DNA of 64,000 bases from Bolinopsis microptera (taxonomy: Eukaryota; Ctenophora; Tentaculata; Lobata; Bolinopsidae). The notes below the pieces were generated by a model that saw only the letters and a program-made list of their open reading frames with translations, was not told where the DNA came from and did no database searches. Made by a program: the position numbers and the translations under genes. Where the stretch lies: NCBI RefSeq assembly GCF_026151205.1, contig NC_087073.1:22357779-22421778 (forward strand), given 5' to 3'. This document shows, piece after piece, positions 32,549 through 46,000 of this stretch; within the stretch, counting starts at the first letter, position 1; each line of letters starts with the position of its first letter.

Positions 32549-32687
32549 TACCCGCGCTTTTGTCCTCATATGCGACGTGTGTTGCCTTTTAGACATTGAT
32601 TGCGTAAACGAGGTGTCGTACGTCACCTCAAGATCAGGTGACTGGGGGCTGACCATGCCCGAACCTAATTGATCATTGATTGGGTCT

Positions 32688-32778
32688 GAGGTCACGTGAT
32701 TATGAGCCTATGAGGTCACGTGATTATGGGCCTATGAGGTCACGTGATTATGAGCCTATGAGGTCACGTGACTATGAC
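32688..32778. repeat. 24-bp tandem repeat, four copies, each with a CACGTG E-box
   Basis: Units start at 32688, 32712, 32736 and 32760, each with GAGGTCACGTGA. CACGTG is the palindromic E-box bound by bHLH-zip factors. The last unit runs into TGACGTCA, a CRE-type octamer. A regulatory role is inference; it lies about 1.3 kb upstream of the gene at 34070. Confidence 0.85.
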
Positions 32779-33105
32779 GTCACCAGACCTTGTCCTCGGT
32801 TTCCCGCTCATTGGACCAGTTGAGCTTGCATGCTTGTGAATGTAGGTGTAAGTACAGCTGTACTGTAGTTTATACCTAATTAACCCCTATACACCGTCAC
32901 TATGCACTATAGAAACCTAAAAGTGGTTACTGCATACTGGAGGGAGAAGTGCCAAGACTACCTGCGCTACATAGACGCTGTTGTCAGCACTGCGCACGCG
33001 CGCACGAACCTTCCCATCGGGGTTCGTGGATAGGTGCTTTTCTTGACTTGTGAAACAAGCGCGCCCGAAGTGGCGCGAAAGCACATGGTTAGGTGAAGTT
33101 ATAGT

Positions 33106-33368
33106 CCACTCCACTCCACTCCACTCCACTCCACTCCACTCCACGCGACTCGACTCGACTCGACTCGACTAGACTTACCTGGAGACCTCAGGCTATCATG
33201 TTCATAAACGAAAAGAGATTAGGCGGAATGACAGGCTGAGCGCGGCCCAGTAAGACTCGACTCGACTCCAATCGACTCGACTCCACTCCACTCCACTCCA
33301 CTCCACTCCACTCCACTCCACTCTACTCCACTCCACTCCACTCCACTCCACTCCACTCCACTCCACTT
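33106..33368. repeat. Two CCACT/CGACT pentamer arrays
   Basis: (CCACT)n and (CGACT)n at 33106-33173 and again at 33253-33368, separated by unique sequence that includes the short dispersed block also found near 23068. Simple-sequence expansion. Confidence 0.9.
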
Positions 33369-33644
33369 TTAATCACCTGGTGTTGGGGTGTTTTGCTCCC
33401 CAGTACCGAATTTTGCAGTTCTATCGAGCGTGCTAAATCACTTTACAGTCGATCTTCGAGATTGTTCTAAAAGGGTATCCGACAATTGAAACCAACTTCA
33501 ATCGATGTATTTTCGGACACTGATTCCGAATAACGCCCCTTGACATACATATACGGTTAAAATGTTCCCCTGACGAGATATTGGCGAAAAACTGTCTTGA
33601 TCACGTGATATGACCGTATAAGGAAGTTAGTCTAATTTCTCGAT

Positions 33645-33724
33645 AAGGTTAGGGTTTCAGCATATGCTTTTGTTAAGGATTGGGTTAGGGTTAGGGTTGG
33701 GATCAGATTAAAGGGTTAGGGTTT
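33645..33724 (+). repeat. Short interstitial TTAGGG-like tract
   Basis: Contains GGGTTAGGGTTAGGGTT plus isolated GGTTAGGGTTT copies on either side. It matches the metazoan telomere repeat but with only two or three perfect units, so it is a small interstitial remnant at most. Confidence 0.5.
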
Positions 33725-34069
33725 CGAATAGTCGTTCAGGACCAGCTAGAGAACGGGTTGAAAAAGTCACGTGACAGTTGAGCGTAGAGTGATTAATCAT
33801 CATCCGGCCCCTTTTTCTATTTTCAAAAGTAGGGCAACCTCCACTAAGCACCACCGGCATATGAAATAAAACAGTAATGTTTCATAATATATAAATAATA
33901 TATAAATGCTAACCATGTTTATATAATTGTTTGTTCTGCTGTAATACAACAACAAAAACTCAACAACCAGTTATGTGAATGTTCCTTAAATCCTCAATTT
34001 TGTTCGCTAAATTTATTAAAATAAAATATTTAGCTTATTTAGAGGAGCAAATAATAAATCTTCTAGCCC

Positions 34070-37000
34070 ATGGGATGTGGTACCTCTGCAGCAGTTAGTG
34101 GAATTGATCGGCACTTTAGAGGAGCGTTCTTAGTAGAGGAGCGTTCTTCTAAATCTGACAGACTAACAGAAACGACAACAAGTGTTTCTGTTAAATTACC
34201 ACATGAGTGCATGTGCAGTTCTATTGTTCAACCGCCAGATGACAAGATAAACAGTAATGAGGATCCCCAAAACAACGAGCGCAGTTCTAGTGTTCAACCA
34301 CCAGATGACAAGATAAACAGTAATGAGGATCCCCAAAACAACGAGCGCAGTTCTAGTGTTCAAACACCAGATGACAAGATAAACAGTAATGAGGATCCCC
34401 AAAACAACGAGCGCAGTTCTAGTGTTCAAACACCAGATGACAAGATAAACAGTAATGAGGATCCCCAAAACAACGAGCGCAGTTCTAGTGTTCAAACGCC
34501 AGATGACAAGATAAACAGTAATGAGGTCGAGGATCCCCAAAACATCAGTAAGTTTACTTCTTTGTTGACTTTTCTGTTCCATTTTTCGGCCAATTACTTT
34601 TTCTAGTATACAGAGACTCTCACTTAGAGCCCCTCAATGTGTAATCTCCCACTCTCCCACTTTTAATTTAGAGTTTTCCTGTGGAGTTTGGGGCTAAGAA
34701 ATATCAAAAGCAGGATTTGACTTAATTGATCCTCCTGTATACTGATAGTTGGATAATATCCGGTTGGAAGAGACAAGGACAGGAAATGAAACAGGAAGTT
34801 AAGAATGTAGGCAAATTCTCGGCCTCAAATTATTTGTTATATAATAGTAGTGTTGAAAATATTTTACCACATAAAGAGAGAGGAGGTAACACATATCTTG
34901 CAAATATATGCGGTGTGTACCACATAAAGAGAGAGGAGGTAACACATATCTTGCAGGTATATGCGGTGTGTACCACATAAAGAGAGAGGAGGTAACACAT
35001 ATCTTGCAGGTATATGCGGTGTGTACCACATAAAGAGAGAGTAGCTAACACATATCTTGCAGGTATATGCGGTGTGTACCACATAAAGAGAGAGGAGGTA
35101 ACACATATCTAACAGGTATATGCGGTGTGTACCACATAAAGAGAGAGAAGGTAACACACATCTAACAGGTATATGCGGTGTGTACCACATAAAGAGAGAG
35201 GAGGTAACACACATCTAACAGGTATATGCGGTGTGTACCACATAAAGAGAGAGGAGGTAACACACATCTAACAGGTATATGCGGTGTGTACCACATAAAG
35301 AGAGAGGAGGTAACACACATCTAACAGGTATATGCGGTGTGTACCACATAAAAAGAGAGAAGGTAACACACATCTAACAGGTATATGCGGTGTGTACCAC
35401 ATAAAGAGAGAGGAGGTAACACACATCTAACAGGTATATGCGGTGTGTACCACATAAAGAGAGAGGAGGTAACACACATCTAACAGGTATATGCGGTGTG
35501 TACCACATAAAGAGAGAGGAGGTAACACACATCTAACAGGTATATGCGGTGTGTACCACATAAAGAGAGAGGAGGTAACACATATCTTGCAGGTATATGC
35601 GGTGTGTACCACATAAAGAGAGAGAAGGTAACACACATCTAACAGGTATATGCGGTGTGTACCACATAAAGAGAGAGGAGGTAACACATATCTAACAGGT
35701 ATATGCGGTGTGTACCACATAAAGAGAGAGGAGGTAACACATATCTAACAGGTATATGCGGTGTGTACCACATAAAGAGAGAGGAGGTAACACACATCTA
35801 ACAGGTATATGCGGTGTGTACCACATAAAGAGAGAGGAGGTAACACACATCTAACAGGTATATGCGGTGTGTACCACATAAAGAGAGAGGAGGTAACACA
35901 CATCTAACAGGTATATGCGGTGTGTACCACATAAAGAGAGAGGAGGTAACACATATCTTGCAGGTATATGCGGTGTGTACCACATAAAGAGAGAGGAGGT
36001 AACACATATCTAACAGGTATATGCGGTGTGTACCACATAAAGAGAGAGGAGGTAACACATATCTTGCAGGTATATGCGGTGTGTACCACATAAAGAGAGA
36101 GGAGGTAACACACATCTAACAGGTATATGCGGTGTGTACCACATAAAGAGAGAGGCGGTAACACACATCTAACAGGTATATGCGGTGTGTACCACATAAA
36201 GAGAGAGGAGGTAACACATATCTAACAGGTATATGCGGTGTGTACCACATAAAGAGAGAGGAGGTAACACATATCTAACAGGTATATGCGGTGTGTACCA
36301 CATAAAGAGAGAGGAGGTAACACACATCTAACAGGTATATGCGGTGTGTACCACATAAAGAGAGAGGAGGTAACACATATCTAACAGGTATATGCGGTGT
36401 GTACCACATAAAGAGAGAGGAGGTAACACATATCTAACAGGTATATGCGGTGTGTACCACATAAAGAGAGAGGAGGTAACACACATCTAACAGGTATATG
36501 CGGTGTGTACCACATAAAGAGAGAGGAGGTAACACATATCTAACAGGTATATGCGGTGTGTACCACATAAAGAGAGAGGAGGTAACACATATCTAACAGG
36601 TATATGCGGTGTGTACCACATAAAGAGAGAGGAGGTAACACACATCTAACAGGTATATGCGGTGTGTACCACATAAAGAGAGAGGAGGTAACACACATCT
36701 AACAGGTATATGCGGTGTGTACCACATAAAGAGAGAGGAGGTAACACACATCTAACAGGTATATGCGGTGTGTACCACATAAAGAGAGAGGAGGTAACAC
36801 ACATCTAACAGGTATATGCGGTGTGTACCACATAAAGAGAGAGGAGGTAACACATATCTTGCAGGTATATGCGGTGTGTACCACATAAAGAGAGAGGAGG
36901 TAACACATATCTTGCAGGTATATGCGGTGTGTACCACATAAAGAGAGAGGAGGTAACACATATCTAACAGGTATATGCGGTGTGTACCACATAAAGAGAG

Positions 37001-40000
37001 AGGAGGTAACACACATCTAACAGGTATATGCGGTGTGTACCACATAAAGAGAGAGGAGGTAACACATATCTAACAGGTATATGCGGTGTGTACCACATAA
37101 AGAGAGAGGAGGTAACACACATCTAACAGGTATATGCGGTGTGTACCACATAAAGAGAGAGGAGGTAACACACATCTAACAGGTATATGCGGTGTGTACC
37201 ACATAAAGAGAGAGGAGGTAACACACATCTAACAGGTATATGCGGTGTGTACCACATAAAGAGAGAGGAGGTAACACATATCTTGCAGGTATATGCGGTG
37301 TGTACCACATAAAGAGAGAGAAGGTAACACACATCTAACAGGTATATGCGGTGTGTACCACATAAAGAGAGAGGAGGTAACACACATCTAACAGGTATAT
37401 GCGGTGTGTACCACATAAAGAGAGAGGAGGTAACACACATCTAACAGGTATATGCGGTGTGTACCACATAAAGAGAGAGGAGCTAACACATATCTAACAG
37501 GTATATGCGGTGTGTACCACATAAAGAGAGAGGAGGTAACACATATCTAACAGGTATATGAGGTGTGTACCACATAAAGAGAGAGGAGGTAACACATATC
37601 TAACAGGTATATGCGGTGTGTACCACATAAAGAGAGAGGAGGTAACACATATCTAACAGGTATATGCGGTGTGTACCACATAAAGAGAGAGGAGGTAACA
37701 CACATCTAACAGGTATATGCGGTGTGTACCACATAAAGAGAGAGGAGGTAACACACATCTAACAGGTATATGCGGTGTGTACCACATAAAGAGAGAGAAG
37801 GTAACACACATCTAACAGGTATATGCGGTGTGTACCACATAAAGAGAGAGGAGGTAACACACATCTAACAGGTATATGCGGTGTGTACCACATAAAGAGA
37901 GAGGAGGTAACACATATCTAACAGGTATATGCGGTGTGTACCACATAAAGAGAGAGGAGGTAACACACATCTAACAGGTATATGCGGTGTGTACCACATA
38001 AAGAGAGAGAAGGTAACACACATCTAACAGGTATATGCGGTGTGTACCACATAAAGAGAGAGGAGGTAACACACATCTAACAGGTATATGCGGTGTGTAC
38101 CACATAAAGAGAGAGGAGGTAACACATATCTAACAGGTATATGCGGTGTGTACCACATAAAGAGAGAGGAGGTAACACACATCTAACAGGTATATGCGGT
38201 GTGTACCACATAAAGAGAGAGGAGGTAACACACATCTAACAGGTATATGCGGTGTGTACCACATAAAGAGAGAGGAGGTAACACATATCTTGCAGGTATA
38301 TGCGGTGTGTACCACATAAAGAGAGAGGAGGTAACACACATCTAACAGGTATATGCGGTGTGTACCACATAAAGAGAGAGAAGGTAACACACATCTAACA
38401 GGTATATGCGGTGTGTACCACATAAAGAGAGAGGAGGTAACACATATCTAACAGGTATATGCGGTGTGTACCACATAAAGAGAGAGGAGGTAACACATAT
38501 CTAACAGGTATATGCGGTGTGTACCACATAAAGAGAGAGGAGGTAACACATATCTAACAGGTATATGCGGTGTGTACCACATAAAGAGAGAGGAGGTAAC
38601 ACATATCTTGCAGGTATATGCGGTGTGTACCACATAAAGAGAGAGGAGGTAACACATATCTTGCAGGTATATGCGGTGTGTACCACATAAAGAGAGAGGA
38701 GGTAACACATATCTAACAGGTATATGCGGTGTGTACCACATAAAGAGAGAGGAGGTAACACATATCTTGCAGGTATATGCGGTGTGTACCACATAAAGAG
38801 AGAGAAGGTAACACATATCTTGCAGGTATATGCGGTGTGTACCACATAAAGAGAGAGGAGGTAACACATATCTAACAGGTATATGAGGTGTGTACCACAT
38901 AAAGAGAGAGGAGGTAACACATATCTTGCAGGTATATGCGGTGTGTACCACATAAAGAGAGAGGAGGTAACACATATATTGCAGGTATATGCGGTGTGTA
39001 CCACATAAAGAGAGAGGAGGTAACACATATCTTGCAGGTATATGTGGTGTGTACCACATAAAGAGAGAGGAGGTAACACACATCTAACAGGTATATGCAG
39101 TGTGTACCACATAAAGAGAGAGGAGGTAACACATCTAACAGGTATATGCGGTGTGTACCACATAAAGAGAGAGAAGGTGACACATATCTTGCAGGTATAT
39201 GCGGTGTGTACCACATAAAGAGAGAGAAGGTAACACACATCTAACAGGTATATGCGGTGTGTACCACATAAAGAGAGAGGAGGTAACACACATCTAACAG
39301 GTATATGCGGTGTGTACCACATAAAGAGAGAGGAGGTAACACACATCTAACAGGTATATGCGGTGTGTACCACATAAAGAGAGAGGAGGTAACACATATC
39401 TTGCAGGTATATGCGGTGTGTACCACATAAAGAGAGAGGAGGTAACACATATCTTGCAGGTATATGCGGTGTGTACCACATAAAGAGAGAGGAGGTAACA
39501 CATATCTTGCAGGTATATGCGGTGTGTACCACATAAAGAGAGAGGAGGTAACACATATCTAACAGGTATATGCGGTGTGTACCACATAAAGAGAGAGAAG
39601 GTAACACATATCTTGCAGGTATATGCGGTGTGTACCACATAAAGAGAGAGGAGGTAACACATATCTTGCAGGTATATGCGGTGTGTACCACATAAAGAGA
39701 GAGAAGGTAACACATATCTTGCAGGTATATGCGGTGTGTACCACATAAAGAGAGAGAAGGTAACACATATCTTGCAGGTATATGCGGTGTGTACCACATA
39801 AAGAGAGAGAAGGTAACACACATCTAACAGGTATATGCGGTGTGTACCACATAAAGAGAGAGGAGGTAACACATATCTTGCAGGTATATGCGGTGTGTAC
39901 CACATAAAGAGAGAGAAGGTGACACATATCTTGCAGGTATATGCGGTGTGTACCACATAAAGAGAGAGGAGGTAACACATATCTTGCAGGTATATGCGGT

Positions 40001-43000
40001 GTGTACCACATAAAGAGAGAGGAGGTAACACATATCTAAGCAGGTATATGCGGTGTGTACCACATAAAGAGAGAGGAGGTAACACACATCTAACAGGTAT
40101 ATGCGGTGTGTACCACATAAAGAGAGAGGAGGTAACACACATCTAACAGGTATATGCGGTGTGTACCACATAAAGAGAGAGGAGGTAACACACATCTAAC
40201 AGGTATATGCGGTGTGTACCACATAAAGAGAGAGAAGGTAACACATATCTTGCAGGTATATGCGGTGTGTACCACATAAAGAGAGAGAAGGTAACACATA
40301 TCTTGCAGGTATATGCGGTGTGTACCACATAAAGAGAGAGAAGGTAACACATATCTTGCAGGTATATGCGGTGTGTACCACATAAAGAGAGAGGAGGTAA
40401 CACATATCTTGCAGGTATATGCGGTGTGTACCACATAAAGAGAGAGGAGGTAACACATATCTTGCAGGTATATGCGGTGTGTACCACATAAAGAGAGAGG
40501 ATGTAACACATATCTTGCAGGTATATGCGGTGTGTACCACATAAAGAGAGAGAAGGTAACACATATCTTGCAGGTATATGCGGTGTGTACCACATAAAGA
40601 GAGAGAAGGTAACACATATCTTGCAGGTATATGCGGTGTGTACCACATAAAGAGAGAGGAGGTAACACATATCTTGCAGGTATATGCGGTGTGTACCACA
40701 TAAAGAGAGAGGAGGTAACACATATCTTGCAGGTATATGCGGTGTGTACCACATAAAGAGAGAGGATGTAACACATATCTTGCAGGTATATGCGGTGTGT
40801 ACCACATAAAGAGAGAGAAGGTAACACATATCTTGCAGGTATATGCGGTGTGTACCACATAAAGAGAGAGAAGGTAACACATATCTTGCAGGTATATGCG
40901 GTGTGTACCACATAAAGAGAGAGAAGGTAACACATACCTTGCAGGTATATGCGGTGTGTACCACATAAAGAGAGAGAAGGTGACACATACCTTGCAGGTA
41001 TATGCGGTGTGTACCACATAAAGAGAGAGGAGGTAACACATATCTAACAGGTATATGCGGTGTGTACCACATAAAGAGAGAGGAAGGTAACACATTTCTT
41101 GCAGGTATATGCGGTGTGTACCACATAAAGAGAGAGAAGGTAACACACATCTAGCAGGTATATGCGGTGTGTACCACATAAAGAGAGAGAGGTAACACAT
41201 ATCTTGCAGGTATATGCGGTGTGTACCACATAAAGAGAGAGGAGGTAACACATATCTTGCAGGTATATGCGGTGTGTACCACATAAAGAGAGAGGAGGTA
41301 ACACATATCTTGCAGGTATATGCGGTGTGTACCACATAAAGAGAGAGAAGGTAACACATATCTTGCAGGTATATGCGGTGTGTACCACATAAAGAGAGAG
41401 GAAGGTAACACATATCTTGCAGGTATATGCGGTGTGTACCACATAAAGAGAGAGGAGGTAACACATATCTTGCAGGTATATGCGGTGTGTACCACATAAA
41501 GAGAGAGGAGGTAACACATATCTTGCAGGTATATGCGGTGTGTACCACATAAAGAGAGAGAGGTAACACATATCTTGCAGGTATATGCGGTGTGTACCAC
41601 ATAAAGAGAGAGGAGGTACACATATCTTGCAGGTATATGCGGTGTGTACCACATAAAGAGAGAGGAGGTAACACATATCTTGCAGGTATATGCGGTGTGT
41701 ACCACATAAAGAGAGAGGAGGTAACACATATCTTGCAGGTATATGCGGTGTGTACCACATAAAGAGAGAGGAGGTAACACATATCTTGCAGGTATATGCG
41801 GTGTGTACCACATAAAGAGAGAGGAGGTAACACATATCTTGCAGGTATATGCGGTGTGTACCACATAAAGAGAGAGGAGGTAACACATATCTTGCAGGTA
41901 TATGCGGTGTGTACCACATAAAGAGAGAGGAGGTAACACATATCTTGCAGGTATATGCGGTGTGTACCACATAAAGAGAGAGGAGGTAACACATATCTTG
42001 CAGGTATATGCGGTGTGTACCACATAAAGAGAGAGGAGGTAACACATATCTTGCAGGTATATGCGGTGTGTACCACATAAAGAGAGAGGAGGTAACACAT
42101 ATCTTGCAGGTATATGCGGTGTGTACCACATAAAGAGAGAGGAGGTAACACATATCTTGCAGGTATATGCGGTGTGTACCACATAAAGAGAGAGGAGGTA
42201 ACACATATCTTGCAGGTATATGCGGTGTGTACCACATAAAGAGAGAGGAGGTAACACATATCTTGCAGGTATATGCGGTGTGTACCACATAAAGAGAGAG
42301 GAGGTAACACATATCTTGCAGGTATATGCGGTGTGTACCACATAAAGAGAGAGGAGGTAACACATATCTTGCAGGTATATGCGGTGTGTACCACATAAAG
42401 AGAGAGGAGGTAACACATATCTTGCAGGTATATGCGGTGTGTACCACATAAAGAGAGAGGAGGTAACACATATCTTGCAGGTATATGCGGTGTGTACCAC
42501 ATAAAGAGAGAGGAGGTAACACATATCTTGCAGGTATATGCGGTGTGTACCACATAAAGAGAGAGGAGGTAACACATATCTTGCAGGTATATGCGGTGTG
42601 TACCACATAAAGAGAGAGGAGGTAACACATATCTTGCAGGTATATGCGGTGTGTACCACATAAAGAGAGAGGAGGTAACACATATCTTGCAGGTATATGC
42701 GGTGTTACCACATAAAGAGAGAGGAGGTAACACATATCTTGCAGGTATATGCGGTGTGTACCACATACAGAGAGAGGAGGTAACACATATCTTGCAGGTA
42801 TATGCGGGGTGTACCACATAAAGAGAGAGGAGGTAACACATATCTTGCAGGTATATGCGGTGTGTACCACATACAGAGAGAGGAGGTAACACATATCTTG
42901 CAGGTATATGCGGTGTGTACCACATACAGAGAGAGGAGGTAACACATATATTGCAGGTATATGCGGTGTGTACCACATAAAGAGAGAGGAGGTAACACAT

Positions 43001-46000
43001 ATCTTGCAGGTATATGCGGTGTGTACCACATAAAGAGAGAGGAGGTAACACATATCTTGCAGGTATATGCGGTGTGTACCACATAAAGAGAGAGGAGGTA
43101 ACACATATCTTGCAGGTATATGCGGTGTGTACCACATAAAGAGAGAGGAGGTAACACATATCTTGCAGGTATATGCGGTGTGTACCACATAAAGAGAGAG
43201 GAGGTAACACATATCTTGCAGGTATATGCGGTGTGTACCACATAAAGAGAGAGGAGGTAACACATATCTTGCAGGTATATGCGGTGTGTACCACATAAAG
43301 AGAGAGGAGGTAACACATATCTTGCAGGTATATGCGGTGTGTACCACATAAAGAGAGAGGAGGTAACACATATCTTGCAGGTATATGCGGTGTGTACCAC
43401 ATAAAGAGAGAGGAGGTAACACATATCTTGCAGGTATATGCGGTGTGTACCACATAAAGAGAGAGGAGGTAACACATATCTTGCAGGTATATGCGGTGTG
43501 TACCACATAAAGAGAGAGGAGGTAACACATATCTTGCAGGTATATGCGGTGTGTACCACATAAAGAGAGAGGAGGTAACACACATCTTGCAGGTATATGC
43601 GGTGTGTACCACATAAAGAGAGAGGAGGTAACACATATCTTGCAGGTATAAGGGGGTGTGTCCCCCCAAAGAAAAGGAGGTAAAAAATCTTTGGGGGCCC
43701 GGGGGGGGGGGGGGGCATATTTTCAAAGGGAAAATTTCGGTGTGGGACCACATAAAGAAGAGAGGGGGTAACACAATCTTTCAGGTAAATGGGGGTGGAA
43801 ACCCCAAAAGAGAGAGGGGGTAACAATATCTTGCAGGTAAAGCTGTGGGACCACATAAAGAGAGAGGAGGTAACAAAATCTTGGGGGTAATGGGTGTTTT
43901 ACCACAAAAAGGGGAGAGGGGTAAAACATTTCTTGCAGGTATTGCGGTGTGTCCCACATAAAGAAAAAGGGGGAGGTAAAAAAAATCTTGGGAGGTATAT
44001 CGGTGTGTACCAAAATAAAAGAGAGGGGGTAACACATAACTTGGGAGGGAAATGCGGTGGGGTACCACATAAAGAAGAGAGGGTTTAAAACAAAATCTTG
44101 GGAGGGAAAAAGGGGGTTGAAACCCCCTAAAGAGAGGGAAAGGGAACACATATCTTGCAGGTATATGCGGTGTGTACCACATAAAGAGAGAGGAGGTAAC
44201 ACATATCTTGCAGGTATATGCGGTGTGTACCACATAAAGAGAGAGGAGGTAACACATATCTTGCAGGTATATGCGGTGTGTACCACATAAAGAGAGAGGA
44301 GGTAACACATATCTTGCAGGTATATGCGGTGTGTACCACATACAGAGAGAGGAGGTAACACATATCTTGCAGGTATATGCGGTGTGTACCACATAAAGAG
44401 AGAGGAGGTAACACATATCTTGCAGGTATATGCGGTGTGTACCACATAAAGAGAGAGGAGGTAACACATATCTTGCAGGTATATGCGGTGTGTACCACAT
44501 AAAGAGAGAGGAGGTAACACATATCTTGCAGGTATATGCGGTGTGTACCACATAAAGAGAGAGAAGGTAACACATATCTTGCAGGTATATGCGGTGTGTA
44601 CCACATAAAGAGAGAGGAGGTAACACATATCTTGCAGGTATATGCGGTGTGTACCACATAAAGAGAGAGGAGGTAACACATATCTTGCAGGTATATGCGG
44701 TGTGTACCACATAAAGAGAGAGAGGTAACACATATCTTGCAGGTATATGCGGTGTGTACCACATAAAGAGAGAGGAGGTAAACACATATCTTGCAGGTAT
44801 ATGCGGTGTGTACCACATAAAGAGAGAGGAGGTAACACATATCTTGCAGGTATATGCGGTGTGTACCACATAAAGAGAGAGGAGGTAACACATATCTTGC
44901 AGGTATATGCGGTGTGTACCACATAAAGAGAGAGGAGGTAACACATATCTTGCAGGTATATGCGGTGTGTACCACATAAAGAGAGAGGAGGTAACACATA
45001 TCTTGCAGGTATATGCGGTGTGTACCACATAAAGAGAGAGGAGGTAACACACATCTTGCAGGTATATGCGGTGTGTACCACATAAAGAGAGAGGAGGTAA
45101 CACATATCTTGCAGGTATATGCGGTGTGTACCACATAAAGAGAGAGGAGGTAACACACATCTTGCAGGTATATGCGGTGTGTACCACATAAAGAGAGAGG
45201 AGGTAACACACATCTTGCAGGTATATGCGGTGTGTACCACATAAAGAGAGAGGAGGTAACACACATCTTGCAGGTATATGCGGTATGTACCACATAAAGA
45301 GAGAGGAGGTAACACACATCTTGCAGGTATATGCGGTGTGTACCACATAAAGAGAGAGGAGGTAACACACATCTTGCAGGTATATGCGGTGTGTACCACA
45401 TAAAGAGAGAGGAGGTAACACACATCTTGCAGGTATATGCGGTGTGTACCACATAAAGAGAGAGGAGGTAACACACATCTTGCAGGTATATGCGGTGTGT
45501 ACCACATAAAGAGAGAGGAGGTAACACATATCTTGCAGGTATATGCGGTGTGTACCACATAAAGAGAGAGGAGGTAACACACATCTTGCAGGTATATGCG
45601 GTGTGTACCACATAAAGAGAGAGGAGGTAACACATATCTTGCAGGTATATGCGGTGTGTACCACATAAAGAGAGAGAAGGTAACACATATCTTGCAGGTA
45701 TATGCGGTGTGTACCACATAAAGAGAGAGAAGGTAACACATATCTTGCAGGTATATGCGGTGTGTACCACATAAAGAGAGAGAAGGTAACACATATCTTG
45801 CAGGTATATGCGGTGTGTACCACATAAAGAGAGAGGAGGTAACACATATCTTGCTGTTACTACAAGATGGTAGGATCGTTATTGATGGGAACTACGCACA
45901 ATCTGTAATCTACAGACAGGGGGTGGGTTACAGTACATATCTTTACAATCAGTCAGTACTACACTGTTTGCCATTGACAATAAGTCAATAATTGTATGTT

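Larger units (their letters stand above)
31906..34069. other. Non-coding region dense in short repeats
   Basis: No gene supported. It holds the inverted repeat, palindrome, 24-bp tandem, CCACT pentamers and TTAGGG-like tract listed separately, and GC-rich patches near 31930-31960 and 32460-32485. Its 3' end should contain the promoter of the gene starting at 34070. Confidence 0.5.

Noticed and set aside
33645-33724. Telomere or chromosome end
   Set aside because: Only two or three perfect TTAGGG units inside unique sequence, with genes on both sides.
34864-45847. Very long minus-strand open frames (up to about 1190 codons) of the MWYTPHIPARYVLPPLSLCGTH type
   Set aside because: They are by-products of a 53-bp stop-free tandem unit read in three frames. 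All three frames are open, no start or splice context is seen, and a gene runs on the opposite strand.
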